DNA of 64,000 nt from Trinickia fusca (GCF_003628145.1 NZ_RBZV01000004.1:141049-205048), one strand, 5' to 3'; numbered from the stretch's first letter, positions 34,376 to 43,568 are shown. Notes: generated from the sequence alone by a model not told the origin. Translations and numbers: made by a program.

Positions 34376-34401
34376 CCCCCGGAAGCTAGCCGGGGGGGGG
34401 G
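34376..34401 (-). terminator. C/G hairpin with a ten-G homopolymer
   Basis: CCCCCGG and CCGGGGG pair around AAGCTAG just past the end of the alpha/beta hydrolase gene, and the right arm runs into ten consecutive G (34392-34401). It probably ends hydrolase transcription, though no U-run follows. The homopolymer also lies upstream of the carbonic anhydrase start. Confidence 0.4.
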
Positions 34402-34427
34402 CTGAGCGCGCAGCGAGTCTTTCCCTT

Positions 34428-35240
34428 TCAGAGCGCAACGTTGTCGAGAAAGTAACGTATCGCGCGGTTGAATTCCCCGGGCCTTTGCAGCGGGGCGAAG
34501 TGACTGACGCCCGGTAGAAGAATCAACTCGGCACCGGGAATGCTACGGGCAAGATATTCGGCGTGCTCAAGCTTGATGAATTCGTCATGCTCGCTTTGGA
34601 CGATCGCGACGGGCACGCAGATATCGGCCAGATCGCGAGCGTCGTAATTGGGCTGGGTCTTCATCATTTCACCGACCGCACGCACGAACGCGTCGAACTC
34701 GTCCGGTGTGGCCGATAGCTCGGCATAGTCTTTGGCATGCCGCTTGAAACACCGATCAAGGGCCGGACTCGGCGCGAATTCCTTGGTGCCGCTCGGATCC
34801 ATATTGCAGCCAAAGAAGAACACGCCTACCACGCGCTCGGGGAATTTCATCCCGAGGATCATGGCGATGCAGGCGCCGTCGCTCCAACCCACGATGGGCG
34901 CTCGTTCGAGATGCAATGCGTCCATGACGGCCAGAACGTCGGATGCTATCAGCTCGTACGTGTAGGCGCGGGTATCGCGTGTACTGCGGCCGTGGCCGCG
35001 GCTGTCGACCAGCAATACGCAATGACCGGAGCCGACCAGTTCCGAAACCTGATAGCCCCAATTGCCGCTATGGCCGAGGCCACCATGCAGCAAGATCACG
35101 GGGGCGTCGGCTCGGTCTCCGTACGTCGCGTACCAGATTCGGGCGCCATCATGGTCCACGTATCCCTGATCGCTCGCAGCCGGCAGCGGTTTGGCGCCAT
35201 GTGCTTCGAAGTGAGCAAGATCGTCGTCGAATATCTTCAT
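34428..35240 (-). CDS. Alpha/beta hydrolase
   Basis: 270-residue cytoplasmic alpha/beta-fold hydrolase. The oxyanion region is VILLHGGLGHSGNWG. The nucleophile elbow reads IVGWSDGACIA, so serine is the nucleophile. The acid lies in IVQSEHDEFI and the histidine in PGVSHFAPLQRPGEF. It resembles 3-oxoadipate enol-lactonase/haloperoxidase-type enzymes, but the substrate cannot be told. ATG at 35240 is chosen over an upstream extension to 35309. Confidence 0.88.
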   Translation of the reverse strand: MKIFDDDLAHFEAHGAKPLPAASDQGYVDHDGARIWYATYGDRADAPVILLHGGLGHSGNWGYQVSELVGSGHCVLLVDSRGHGRSTRDTRAYTYELIASDVLAVMDALHLERAPIVGWSDGACIAMILGMKFPERVVGVFFFGCNMDPSGTKEFAPSPALDRCFKRHAKDYAELSATPDEFDAFVRAVGEMMKTQPNYDARDLADICVPVAIVQSEHDEFIKLEHAEYLARSIPGAELILLPGVSHFAPLQRPGEFNRAIRYFLDNVAL

Positions 35241-35348
35241 TGTTGAGTCGCCCCCAGATGAACACGGATTGTGTTTCATACGACGAACGAGGCCAGCGGA
35301 AATCGACATCCTGGCGAATGGGCGACACCCAATCTATCGGCAACGCGC

Positions 35349-35999
35349 CTACTTTGGGGCGCCATCCTTGTCGGCAGCCGGAGACAGCGCCTTGCTCACC
35401 TTCGAGAAGAAGTCGTCATAGAGCTCGGGTTGCAAGAGGGTCTTCGTCCGTGAATCACCGTTGCTGTCCCAAACGGTGCCGTCGAACCTCGTCCGAACGA
35501 TCGTTGCCCCACCGTCGTCGCCAGCCCTGACGGTGACGATGGCCGCGACTCTTTCGTGGTCGGCTTTAGCCGGGAATATGCTGGTATAGGACTTCAGCGC
35601 GCCCCGGAGAAGTTGTCGCCATTTCGGCACTAGCGTTGCATTGTGCTCAGCCTCGACCAGCCCTGAGTCTCTGTCCACCGATACGGGAGCGAAGCCCAGG
35701 TCACCCAGCACTTTGGCCACCGCATCCATCGTCCGATCTCGCGTCACATTGGCATAGGCGTGGTCCCGCATGGCGCGCAAGCTCTGTTGCTCCGCATCAG
35801 TCAGATCAACCGCTACCTGACTTGAGCTGTATCGTACCAGTGTTCCCCCATTTCCCGTTTCCCGTTCATTCTTGGGCGGGCTGGCGCAGGCGCCCAGCAT
35901 CGAGAGTGCGCTGGCGAGCGCTAGCGTAGTCCCTGTGCGGCCAATCGCTTTCGCGCGGCGCCGCTTCATTATTCTTCGTGAAATGGCCGACATGTTCAT
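35349..35999 (-). CDS. Hypothetical lipoprotein
   Basis: About 216 residues. A basic N-terminus (MKRRRAKAIG) is followed by a hydrophobic stretch ending in the lipobox LGACAS. The mature part includes AVAKVLGDLGFAPVSVDRDS and GLVEAEHNATLVPKWRQLL, a pattern seen in lipoproteins that pair a twice-repeated alpha/beta unit with the outer membrane. Function unknown. The start is uncertain among 35999, 35993 and 35969. It is divergent from the LysR gene at 36099. Confidence 0.72.
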   Translation of the reverse strand: MNMSAISRRIMKRRRAKAIGRTGTTLALASALSMLGACASPPKNERETGNGGTLVRYSSSQVAVDLTDAEQQSLRAMRDHAYANVTRDRTMDAVAKVLGDLGFAPVSVDRDSGLVEAEHNATLVPKWRQLLRGALKSYTSIFPAKADHERVAAIVTVRAGDDGGATIVRTRFDGTVWDSNGDSRTKTLLQPELYDDFFSKVSKALSPAADKDGAPK

Positions 36000-36098
36000 T
36001 ATCTCTAAACCCCAATGGCGCTTATGATATTGACCATTCCGCATAGCAACAAACGAGTTATTCTCTCTAACTCCGTAGTAATTCTTTGATATCGAGTC

Positions 36099-37007
36099 AT
36101 GCGTCGATTGCCGCCGTTGAATGCCTTGCGCAGTTTCGAAGCCGCCGGGCGTCTGAATAGCCTGACCCTCGCCGCCGAGGAGTTGAACGTCACCCAGAGC
36201 GCAATTGCCCAACAGATTCGCGTGTTGGAAGCGTTTTTCGGACAGAAGCTTTTTGAACGCGACGGACGATCATTACGTCTGACACTGCGCGCGCAGCATT
36301 ACCTCGTCGATGTCGCAAGCTGCATCGGGCGCCTGACCGAGGCGACGGAGCAGATGTTCGAGCCCGACCGGCATCAGATCCGGGTCAACGCGTCAGCCTC
36401 GTTCGCGCATGGCTGGTTGCTTGGACAACTCGCGCGTTTCCATGCGCAACATCCCGACATCGAGATTCACGTGGTGTCGACGCCCGACATGCAAGTCGAA
36501 CGCATCGACGAATCGTGCGACGTGGTCATTCGCCGCTACACGCCCGAGTTACGGCGCAGGGGCTTCGTGTCGAAGCCGTTGCTGGGCAACGTAGTCGTGG
36601 CGGTTTGTTCGCCGCATCTTCCGGCGTTGCCTGCGATGCGTACGCCATCCGATTTGCTCGCCGCGCCGCTGCTGCATTACGCCGGTGTGCCGCGAGCATG
36701 GCAGTACTGGTTCCAGCGCGCAGGCGTGCCGACCGGAGAGACACTCCGCGGACCGTTCTACGATGAATTCTGTTTGCAGGTAAAGGCCGTGGTGAGCGGG
36801 CTAGGCGTCGGCCTCGCTCCGCGCGCGGTCGTTCAGGATGAGATAGCGCACGGGCGCCTCGTCGCGCTGTTTCCCGAGGTGAAGCTCGAAGGCCCTCCGT
36901 TTCATTGCCTCTATCGTGAAACCACTGACAATAAGCCGCTCAACGCCTTTGTCGAATGGCTATTCACGTGCGCATCCGATTTGCACGAGTCCCTTCAAAC
37001 CGAATAG
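36099..37007 (+). CDS. LysR-family transcriptional regulator, GcvA-like
   Basis: 302-residue regulator. The N-terminal helix-turn-helix reads PPLNALRSFEAAGRLNSLTL followed by NVTQSAIAQQIRVLE, the wording typical of the GcvA/AmpR branch. The C-terminal co-inducer domain contains VNASASFAHGWLLGQLARFH and GVGLAPRAVVQDEIA. Divergent from the lipoprotein gene at 35349 and convergent with the acetyltransferase, overlapping the latter by 13 bases. The target is likely the divergent gene. Confidence 0.9.
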   Translation: MRRLPPLNALRSFEAAGRLNSLTLAAEELNVTQSAIAQQIRVLEAFFGQKLFERDGRSLRLTLRAQHYLVDVASCIGRLTEATEQMFEPDRHQIRVNASASFAHGWLLGQLARFHAQHPDIEIHVVSTPDMQVERIDESCDVVIRRYTPELRRRGFVSKPLLGNVVVAVCSPHLPALPAMRTPSDLLAAPLLHYAGVPRAWQYWFQRAGVPTGETLRGPFYDEFCLQVKAVVSGLGVGLAPRAVVQDEIAHGRLVALFPEVKLEGPPFHCLYRETTDNKPLNAFVEWLFTCASDLHESLQTE

Positions 37008-37714
37008 CGCTGGCGAACATCGGTCAGTGATTGTCGCTGCCGGCCTTGCTCATCGAAGTTTTCGGCCGACAGCCATGCCTGGAAGGCCTGTTTGAGCGAA
37101 GGCCACTCCTTGTCGAGGATGGAAAACCACGCGGTATCGCGGTTGCGCCCCTTGTACACCACCGCCTGACGAAAGATCCCCTCGAAACTGAAGCCGAGCC
37201 GCTCGGCCGCCTTGCGGGAAGGCGCGTTGAGACTGTCGCATTTCCATTCGTAGCGGCGATACCCGAGTTCATCGAAGACGTAGGCCATGAGCAGGAACTG
37301 CGCTTCAGTCGAAATGGGCGTCTGCTTGAGCAGCGGCGAGAACACCACACTGCCCACCTCGATGACGCCGTGGGTCGGTTCGATGCGCATCAGCGCCAGG
37401 GCGCCGACCGCTTTGCCCGTCTTGCGTTCAATGACCGCGTAGTGCCGAGGATCGGTGCTGCGCGCGGCGCCTTCAGCGTAGCGGCGATAGTCTTCGGCAT
37501 GGTCGAACGGCCCGACGAATAGGTAAGTCCAGTCCCGGTGATCGGGTGCGGCACGGTAGGCCGCGTAGAGATCGTCGGCGTGGCGCTCCGCATCCAGTGG
37601 TTCGAGCCGGCAGGACGTGCCCTCGAGCGTCACGCCCGCGGGTACAGGGCGCGAGGACCATCCCGGCACCGGTTCGCCGATAGGTTGAGCGTATTCGTTG
37701 GTGCGCGTGGACAT
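36995..37714 (-). CDS. GNAT N-acetyltransferase (RimJ/RimL type)
   Basis: 239-residue acetyltransferase. The RimJ/RimL-like layout is visible: LEPLDAERHADDLYAAYR, RHYAVIERKTGKAVGALALM, and the late segment WKCDSLNAPSRKAAERLGFS then EGIFRQAVVYKGRNRDTAWF. Members acetylate amino groups of proteins or small molecules. ATG at 37714 follows GGGAGA. Divergent from a MocR regulator, with a nested inverted repeat between them (37752-37794), which suggests that the MocR protein controls this gene. Confidence 0.88.
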   Translation of the reverse strand: MSTRTNEYAQPIGEPVPGWSSRPVPAGVTLEGTSCRLEPLDAERHADDLYAAYRAAPDHRDWTYLFVGPFDHAEDYRRYAEGAARSTDPRHYAVIERKTGKAVGALALMRIEPTHGVIEVGSVVFSPLLKQTPISTEAQFLLMAYVFDELGYRRYEWKCDSLNAPSRKAAERLGFSFEGIFRQAVVYKGRNRDTAWFSILDKEWPSLKQAFQAWLSAENFDEQGRQRQSLTDVRQRYSV

Positions 37715-37751
37715 GGCATCTCCCGGTTTGCGTGGCATGGAGAAGACTTTA

Positions 37752-37794
37752 GAATTCCTGTGGCTCATGCAAAAGAGCCAAAAGCATGGAATTC
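37752..37794. promoter_or_regulatory. Nested inverted repeats between divergent GNAT and MocR genes
   Basis: Outer arms GAATTCC (37752-37758) and GGAATTC (37788-37794) enclose inner arms TGGCTC (37761-37766) and GAGCCA (37775-37780). Two-tier symmetry in a divergent intergenic region is what a MocR-type dimer operator would look like. Assignment to the adjacent regulator is inferred. Confidence 0.55.
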
Positions 37795-37841
37795 AATGGT
37801 GCCACGAACAAAAGCGGCTTCTACGAGGCTTGCTCACACGC

Positions 37842-39320
37842 ATGTCTGCAACCGATGAATCTTCCAGCCCGGTGCTGGACCTTCTTCTCGAAACACCGCT
37901 CGTCAGAGACCGGGACGGAGAGTCCTTGCAGCGGCAATTGCTCCACCGCATCCGCGGCGCGATCCTGGATGGCCGGTTGCCATCCGGTTGCCGCCTGCCC
38001 GGCTCACGTGCCCTTGCAGCCGCGCTTGGCATCTCGCGCAACAGCGTGACAGCGGTGTACGAGTTGCTGGGGGCGGAAGGATATATCGCGTTGAGCCGCC
38101 AAGGAACGAGGGTCACCACGCTGGAGCGGTTGAAGGCGGAACACCAGCGGGTCCAGCACACCGCATCGCCCGAAATTTCAACACGCGGCACTCGTATTCG
38201 GGATGCATTCTTCGACGCGCCAGACACCCTTGCCCTTCGGCCCGGCGTTCCCGCTTTGGGGCGGTTCCCGCTCAGCGCCTGGAAGAACTGCCTCGATCGC
38301 GCGATTCGGAGCGCAGGTGTCACCGCCCTCGGCTATGGCGATCCGCAAGGCGAGCGGGCCTTGCGCGTCGCCATCATGCAGCACTTGGCGGTCGCGCGCG
38401 GCGCGCGCTGCGAACCGGAACAGGTCGTCATTACCGAGGGTGCGCAAGAGGCGCTGTCCCTATGCATCCGGCTGGTGACGAATCCAGGGCAGGTCGCCTG
38501 GGTGGAAGAGCCCGGCTGGCGCGGCGCCCAAACTGCGTTGCTATGCGGTGACTTGAACGTCGTGCCGGTGCGGGTCGATGCCAATGGCCTACACGTTTCC
38601 GACGACGCCTGGAATGCCGAGGCCCCGCGGCTCGTCTACACGACGCCTTCTCACCAATACCCGACAGGCGCTGTCCTGACGGCGTCACGCCGGCTCGACT
38701 TGATCGGCAAGGCCCAGGCGCATGGTGCCTGGATCCTCGAGGACGACTACGACAGCGAGTTCCGCCATTCCGGAGAACCCATCTGTGCCATGCAGGGCAT
38801 GGTGCCGCAAGCGCCGGTCTTGTACATAGGCACGTTCAGCAAGACGCTATTTCCGTCGCTGCGCCTGGGCTTCGTGGTGCTTCCCGAGGTATTGGTCGCC
38901 AAGGCTACGCCGTTGCTAAGGGAAACACTGCGCGGCGGCCACCGTTACGAGCAGCTCGCCTTGGCCGAGTTCATCGAGAGCGGCCAGTTCAGCCGGCACC
39001 TCGGACGCATGCGCCGCCTCTACAGGAGACGACTGGACGCACTCAGAACAGCCCTGAAGCAGCATTTGGATGTGCCGCACGTCGTCATGGGGGGTGACAG
39101 CGGCATGCATCTGACTATCCGGCTGCCTGCCGAATGCATCGACCGGCGAATCGCGCAAGCGGCTCGCCAATTCGACATGGCGCCGGCGCCGTTGTCCCAC
39201 TTTGCGCTGTGCCCGCGCCCCGAAGACAATGGGCTTGTTCTCGGGTATGGCAACACGTCGGAGTCGCTGTTCGTGCCGCTTATCCGGCAATTAGCGCGAT
39301 TGATTCACGAGCATCGCTAG
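37842..39320 (+). CDS. MocR/PdxR-type regulator (GntR HTH + aminotransferase domain)
   Basis: 492-residue regulator. The N-terminal GntR winged helix (about 18-90) reads LLHRIRGAILDGRLPSGCRL followed by GSRALAAALGISRNSVTAVY. The C-terminal fold-type I aminotransferase domain has VITEGAQEALSLCIRLV, WILEDDYDSEFR and the PLP lysine in YIGTFSKTLFPSLRLGF. Such proteins sense PLP or a PLP adduct. Divergent from a GNAT gene, its probable target. ATG at 37842 is chosen; the frame is open upstream to 37698 but that would cover the operator-like region. Confidence 0.9.
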   Translation: MSATDESSSPVLDLLLETPLVRDRDGESLQRQLLHRIRGAILDGRLPSGCRLPGSRALAAALGISRNSVTAVYELLGAEGYIALSRQGTRVTTLERLKAEHQRVQHTASPEISTRGTRIRDAFFDAPDTLALRPGVPALGRFPLSAWKNCLDRAIRSAGVTALGYGDPQGERALRVAIMQHLAVARGARCEPEQVVITEGAQEALSLCIRLVTNPGQVAWVEEPGWRGAQTALLCGDLNVVPVRVDANGLHVSDDAWNAEAPRLVYTTPSHQYPTGAVLTASRRLDLIGKAQAHGAWILEDDYDSEFRHSGEPICAMQGMVPQAPVLYIGTFSKTLFPSLRLGFVVLPEVLVAKATPLLRETLRGGHRYEQLALAEFIESGQFSRHLGRMRRLYRRRLDALRTALKQHLDVPHVVMGGDSGMHLTIRLPAECIDRRIAQAARQFDMAPAPLSHFALCPRPEDNGLVLGYGNTSESLFVPLIRQLARLIHEHR

Positions 39321-39395
39321 TATGGCCTTCCCAAGTTGACGCGCAATTGGCGAACGCTCAGAATGCGCCGGTCCCAAACCGGTCTGTGCAATCCC

Positions 39396-40253
39396 ATGGC
39401 TCACGACGCTCATGCACTTCCTGATCACTGTCCTAATTGCGGTGCTGCCGTGCATGGGCCTTATTGCGCGCAATGTGGTCAAGAAACGGTGCATGAATTG
39501 CCGACCTTACGCGAATTCGCACACGAGTACCTGCACCACTATGTCGCAGCGGATGGCAAGCTGCTGCCCACGCTGAAGCTGCTCCTGCTCAAGCCTGGGC
39601 AATTGACGCTCGAATATCTGGCAGGCCGTCGGCAGCGCTATGTCAAACCGCTGTCGCTCTATGTCACGTTCAGCTTTCTGTTTTTTCTTTTCCTGAGCTT
39701 GACGAGTTCCAGCACGCCAGACCACTTCGTTTATGTCGACAATCGGCCCGTCGCTCATCCGGAGCAACACCTTGCCGGGCTCGCGGCCGCCAAAGCCGAC
39801 CCCGATGAGCGGAAGGTGCTCGGCGCGCTAGCCAGCGCCGTGAGCGAGCTGCAAGACCCCGACAAATTGGCCGAGTTCAGAGAACATCTTCTGCATCGTC
39901 TGCCGTATGCCATATTCGCGCTGATGCCGATCTTCGCGGCAATGTGTGCGCTCGTCTATCGGAGACGGCGTCAGAACTATGGCATGCATGTCTTGTTTAC
40001 CCTGCACCTGAACGCATTCATCTTTGCGGTCTTTCTGCTTGGTTTGATCCCTGCCGTGCAGGCTCATGCTGCCTGGGCCGCATCAGTGATCTTCCTCTAC
40101 CTCGTCGTCGCGCTCAAACGCGTGCACGGCGGCCGGTGGTGGCCACAATTGGCGCGTGGCATGCTGCTGGGCAGTTGTTACGTCATCCTGAGCAGTGTGG
40201 CGATCGGTGCCGCCATGGCCGCATCGGCGGGCGTGCAGTGGCACCTTCATTGA
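39396..40253 (+). CDS. DUF3667 family membrane protein with N-terminal zinc ribbon
   Basis: 285-residue protein. A zinc ribbon, HCPNCGAAVHGPYCAQCGQE, opens it. Next comes the DUF3667 segment LREFAHEYLHHYVAADGKLL and a PGQLTLEYLAGRRQRYVKPL motif. Four or five hydrophobic helices follow (from about residue 90). Function unknown; the family is common in Proteobacteria. The ATG at 39396 is chosen over an upstream extension because the ribbon starts soon after it. Confidence 0.85.
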   Translation: MAHDAHALPDHCPNCGAAVHGPYCAQCGQETVHELPTLREFAHEYLHHYVAADGKLLPTLKLLLLKPGQLTLEYLAGRRQRYVKPLSLYVTFSFLFFLFLSLTSSSTPDHFVYVDNRPVAHPEQHLAGLAAAKADPDERKVLGALASAVSELQDPDKLAEFREHLLHRLPYAIFALMPIFAAMCALVYRRRRQNYGMHVLFTLHLNAFIFAVFLLGLIPAVQAHAAWAASVIFLYLVVALKRVHGGRWWPQLARGMLLGSCYVILSSVAIGAAMAASAGVQWHLH

Positions 40254-40317
40254 CGCACTCGGTAGGCACGGCCTTTCGTCGTCGCTCCCCCTCCTATTGC
40301 TCCTGAACGCAGTTTCC

Positions 40318-40346
40318 CTGGGCCGCCGCACACTCGAGCGGCCCAG
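40318..40346. terminator. Hairpin between convergent genes
   Basis: Perfect 9-base stem CTGGGCCGC/GCGGCCCAG with an 11-base loop lies between the DUF3667 and pectin-acetylesterase-like genes. No T-run follows, so assignment as a bidirectional terminator is tentative. Confidence 0.45.
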
Positions 40347-40381
40347 AGCCGGGATCGTCGCCCGGAGGAGCGACTACACCA

Positions 40382-41740
40382 TCAGCCCCCTGCCTGCCCC
40401 GTGAGATTGAAGATGCTGTCGATCCACGAGAGGAACGTCGAGAATGTGAAGTCCGACCATTGCTGCGTGCGGAATGCTTTCATGACAGGCGTATCGGCCG
40501 GATCCTGCTGGTTGAGCAGATCATTGACGAACGTTCCGATATCCGCATCGATGCCGTTCTCATGGATACCCGAGCCCGTGAAGCTGACGGCGGTCACCTG
40601 ATGGTTCCTCATGAAGTCGCTGCGCGCCCACGGCATGAAGTATCCCCAGTTCGGCAGCGGATTCAACGTCTCTTTCAGGAGATCGAGTTCCTGGTCGAAC
40701 ATCGTGAGCGACAGGGCGTCCTTGGTCGGGCCGTCCGGCGCGGCGATCACCGCGGGCACGAACGGGCGGTAGTGGTAGGCCGCGATGATTTTGTCTTGTT
40801 GATACGTCGAATAGCCGAAGCGATCGTGAGGATACGTTTGCGACAGTGCCGCGTACGCGCTGCCCATGTTGTTCGGATCGAAGGACGGAGCGAGCTGGGC
40901 ATTGATCGTGATCATGCCGTTGGGCGCGTTCATCCCCCATTCGGTGCGCGCCTTGTCGTACAAGCCGACCGATGGGTGTATCGTCGGGTCCGCGTCGAAG
41001 GGCGTATTGAAGACCGTGCCGGCATCGTCGAGCAGCGAGCTATGCGCCTGCGGTTGCAACGTGTTGCGCAGCGTCGCGTAGTTGGCGAGGGTCCCGTAGC
41101 CACCCGCGCTCGTCCCATACACCAACATCCGGCTCGGCTGGCCGAACCCGTTGGCGACGAGCCACTGCGCAACGGCCTGGATGTTCTGCATCCCGTTGAA
41201 GTGCTGGACCCGCCAGTCACCCGTGGGCGAGGTGTAGTTGCGCACCGCGCTGCCCATGTGAATGTCGCCCGTGCAATACGGCACGAACACCTGGGTCCAA
41301 TCCTGCGTCTCCACCTTCGGCTCGCCAACGAGGATATGCGCGAGATCCATCCGGATCATCAACGGCGACAGGAACGACGAAAACAAGCTCTCGTTAGTCG
41401 TGCCGTTCATGTAGTTCTGCGGAATGCCATTGGGATTGAAGGCGCCTAGCCCCGCCTCCGGGCCAGTCGCGGCTTCAGTACAGGTGCCGTAGTCCCAGCA
41501 TGCGCCGCCAGGTTCCATCATGAAGAGGAGATTGCTCGATTGCGCGCGATTGATATAGAAGCGCATCGGCGTACCGTTGCCGCATGAGGCGCCGGTGCTT
41601 TCCGGCAACGTCACTTCGTACCACGAATAATAGGGAATCGACGGATCCGGCACTGTCGTATCCGAGGCATTGCCGTTGAGTGCGGCACAGCCTAGCAAAG
41701 TGCCGACGCATAGGGGTTTCAACAATTTAGGCACAGACAT
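40382..41740 (-). CDS. Secreted pectin-acetylesterase-family hydrolase
   Basis: 452-residue exported hydrolase of the pectinacetylesterase/Notum fold. The signal peptide MSVPKLLKPLCVGTLLGCAA ends near NGNAS. The family oxyanion region is LLFMMEPGGACWDYGTC, the nucleophile is in MLVYGTSAGGYGTLANYATL (S211), and DDAGTVF supplies the usual acidic segment. Notum-fold enzymes remove acetyl or acyl esters from polysaccharides or proteins. GGAGGAG lies before the ATG at 41740. The next gene upstream (41808) is close and may be co-transcribed. Confidence 0.83.
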   Translation of the reverse strand: MSVPKLLKPLCVGTLLGCAALNGNASDTTVPDPSIPYYSWYEVTLPESTGASCGNGTPMRFYINRAQSSNLLFMMEPGGACWDYGTCTEAATGPEAGLGAFNPNGIPQNYMNGTTNESLFSSFLSPLMIRMDLAHILVGEPKVETQDWTQVFVPYCTGDIHMGSAVRNYTSPTGDWRVQHFNGMQNIQAVAQWLVANGFGQPSRMLVYGTSAGGYGTLANYATLRNTLQPQAHSSLLDDAGTVFNTPFDADPTIHPSVGLYDKARTEWGMNAPNGMITINAQLAPSFDPNNMGSAYAALSQTYPHDRFGYSTYQQDKIIAAYHYRPFVPAVIAAPDGPTKDALSLTMFDQELDLLKETLNPLPNWGYFMPWARSDFMRNHQVTAVSFTGSGIHENGIDADIGTFVNDLLNQQDPADTPVMKAFRTQQWSDFTFSTFLSWIDSIFNLTGQAGG

Positions 41741-41807
41741 ATCTCCTCCATTTAATTGACTTGGTGTCTCCACCGCGTACAGGCGCGACGAGGCGCACAC
41801 GGGAAGG

Positions 41808-42521
41808 TCAATGCGTATTGGGTGAAGAAGTGCTGTCGAACAGTTGCACGCGCAGTGCCTGTAGACGCTGCGTGATGATGAGCTGTTGCTGGGCGGGATC
41901 GGGGACACTAGCCTGAACCTGCTGGATGATGTCGCGGCTCTGCTGCGTGTAGGTCAAATAGCGCGGATCCTGTGCAGGCGATGGCCCCACGGTCTGACGG
42001 GCATAGGCATCCCACTGCTGCTGCGCCGCCTGAATGGCTGCGCTGCGTGTGGTCGGATCGCTTTCCGCGTCTGTCAGCAGCGCTACGCTGAGTGCTTCCG
42101 CTTGCACCGGCACGATCTCGTGGCTTGCGACATGCTCAGGCAGTTCGGCAAGAATCGCGCGCGCTAACCGGGCCCTCTCCGCCTCCGGCATGCTGCTCCT
42201 GCCGTTGCCGTAGGCTTCGACCTGATCGCGGAAACGCGCGAACTCGACGATGCGCCGTACTTCCGCTTCCGCGTCCTTGCGACCCGCCAAACTCTTGCGC
42301 AATGCGTTCAGATCCAGCGCGCGCTCTGCGGGACCGGCTTTGACAAGCGCATCCGCGGACGCACCGACGGGCAGCCCGCCCTGCACACTCGCCGTCGTAT
42401 CGGATCGTATGGGCCGAGTGGCAACCGCCTGCGATGGCGTCTCATATCGCCAGACTGCGATAGCGGCACCGATGGCCGCCACTAGCAACGCGCGTCTCCA
42501 AAGCGTTTTCGATTGCTTCAC
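41808..42521 (-). CDS. Hypothetical membrane-anchored helical protein
   Basis: 237-residue protein. One N-terminal membrane anchor (RRALLVAAIGAAIAVW), a low-complexity linker, and a long all-helical domain (about 65-237) with LRKSLAGRKDAEAEVRRIVE and DPAQQQLIITQRLQALRVQL. This layout recalls lipase-specific foldases (LifO/Lif), which are anchored helical chaperones encoded next to a secreted esterase, but the foldase signature RxxFDYxLS is not present. Since it immediately precedes the acetylesterase-like gene (67 bases), a helper for that enzyme is possible. Family not recognised. Confidence 0.68.
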   Translation of the reverse strand: MKQSKTLWRRALLVAAIGAAIAVWRYETPSQAVATRPIRSDTTASVQGGLPVGASADALVKAGPAERALDLNALRKSLAGRKDAEAEVRRIVEFARFRDQVEAYGNGRSSMPEAERARLARAILAELPEHVASHEIVPVQAEALSVALLTDAESDPTTRSAAIQAAQQQWDAYARQTVGPSPAQDPRYLTYTQQSRDIIQQVQASVPDPAQQQLIITQRLQALRVQLFDSTSSPNTH

Positions 42522-42809
42522 GCCGCCTCCCTGTTGGGTCGTCGTGGCTTTTTACGCTGCTTATCCGCGACTAGGTTTTAGGACGAAACACCCTCATCGT
42601 CAAAGGCACCACTAGATTTAGTCCACTAATACCCAGTGAATCGGACGTGATTACCCATTTTGCATGGATCGCCAGTGGCCGATGCGATTCACGATGTCGG
42701 CGCGCACGGCCGCGCTCCCGCTATGCAAAGAGGGTTATCGCACGGCGGCAGGCGAGGCGTTTGTACAATTGCTGATCAGAAGCGTTGGAACGAAAAAGTG
42801 AGCACCAGG

Positions 42810-43568
42810 ATGAACATCGAAGCGTACCTTGCCCGGATTAATTTTCATTCGACACCTGAGCCGAACAAGTCAGGTCTATCGGCCCTGCAATATGCCCATA
42901 TGCTGTCCGTTCCCTTCGAAAACCTGGACGTTCATCTCGGGCGGAAGATCGTCCTCGACGAGGCGCAGCTGTTCGACAAAATCGTCGAGCGACGGCGCGG
43001 CGGGTTCTGTTACGAGCTCAATAGTTTGTTTGCCAGCCTGCTGACGCAACTCGGCTTTCAGGTGACCCTTATCGCCGCACAGGTATTTCAAGACGACGGG
43101 ACGATCGGCCCTCCGTTCGATCACCTGGCGTTGTTGGTCGCCGTCGGCAACGAGCAATATCTTGTCGATGTCGGATTCGGCGATTCCTCCACTATGCCGT
43201 TGCGACTCAGCGAGCGGGGTGAGCAAGCGAGTGGCCGCGGAGTCTATCAAATCTGCGCCGATACGAACGGGCTTACATTGATGAAGAGGACTGCGGCAGA
43301 GCCCCATTCAATGCAACCTTTGTACAGATTTTCGACCACCCCGCGTCAGCTCGCGGAGTTCAACGAGATGTGCATCTACCATCAAACATCCGAACGTTCG
43401 CATTTCACCAAAAAGGAAATCTGCTCGCGCGTCACGCCTTCAGGCCGGATCACGATCAGCGGGACACAGTTGATCGAAACCACTGGCGAATCCCGGCAAG
43501 TGACCGAGCTTCGGACGCCCGAGGAACGACAGCACGCGTTGATGCAGCATTTCGCGATTCGCCTATGA
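42810..43568 (+). CDS. Arylamine N-acetyltransferase
   Basis: 252-residue NAT-family enzyme transferring acetyl from acetyl-CoA to arylamines or hydrazines. The catalytic triad is intact: Cys in RRRGGFCYELN (C67), His in PPFDHLALLV (H105) and Asp in YLVDVGFGD (D120). The start MNIEAYLARINFHSTPEPNK is typical. An in-frame GTG at 42798 is an alternative. The stop overlaps the convergent DUF1643 gene by 6 bases. Preceded by a 288-base stretch (42522-42809) in which I see no gene. Confidence 0.93.
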   Translation: MNIEAYLARINFHSTPEPNKSGLSALQYAHMLSVPFENLDVHLGRKIVLDEAQLFDKIVERRRGGFCYELNSLFASLLTQLGFQVTLIAAQVFQDDGTIGPPFDHLALLVAVGNEQYLVDVGFGDSSTMPLRLSERGEQASGRGVYQICADTNGLTLMKRTAAEPHSMQPLYRFSTTPRQLAEFNEMCIYHQTSERSHFTKKEICSRVTPSGRITISGTQLIETTGESRQVTELRTPEERQHALMQHFAIRL

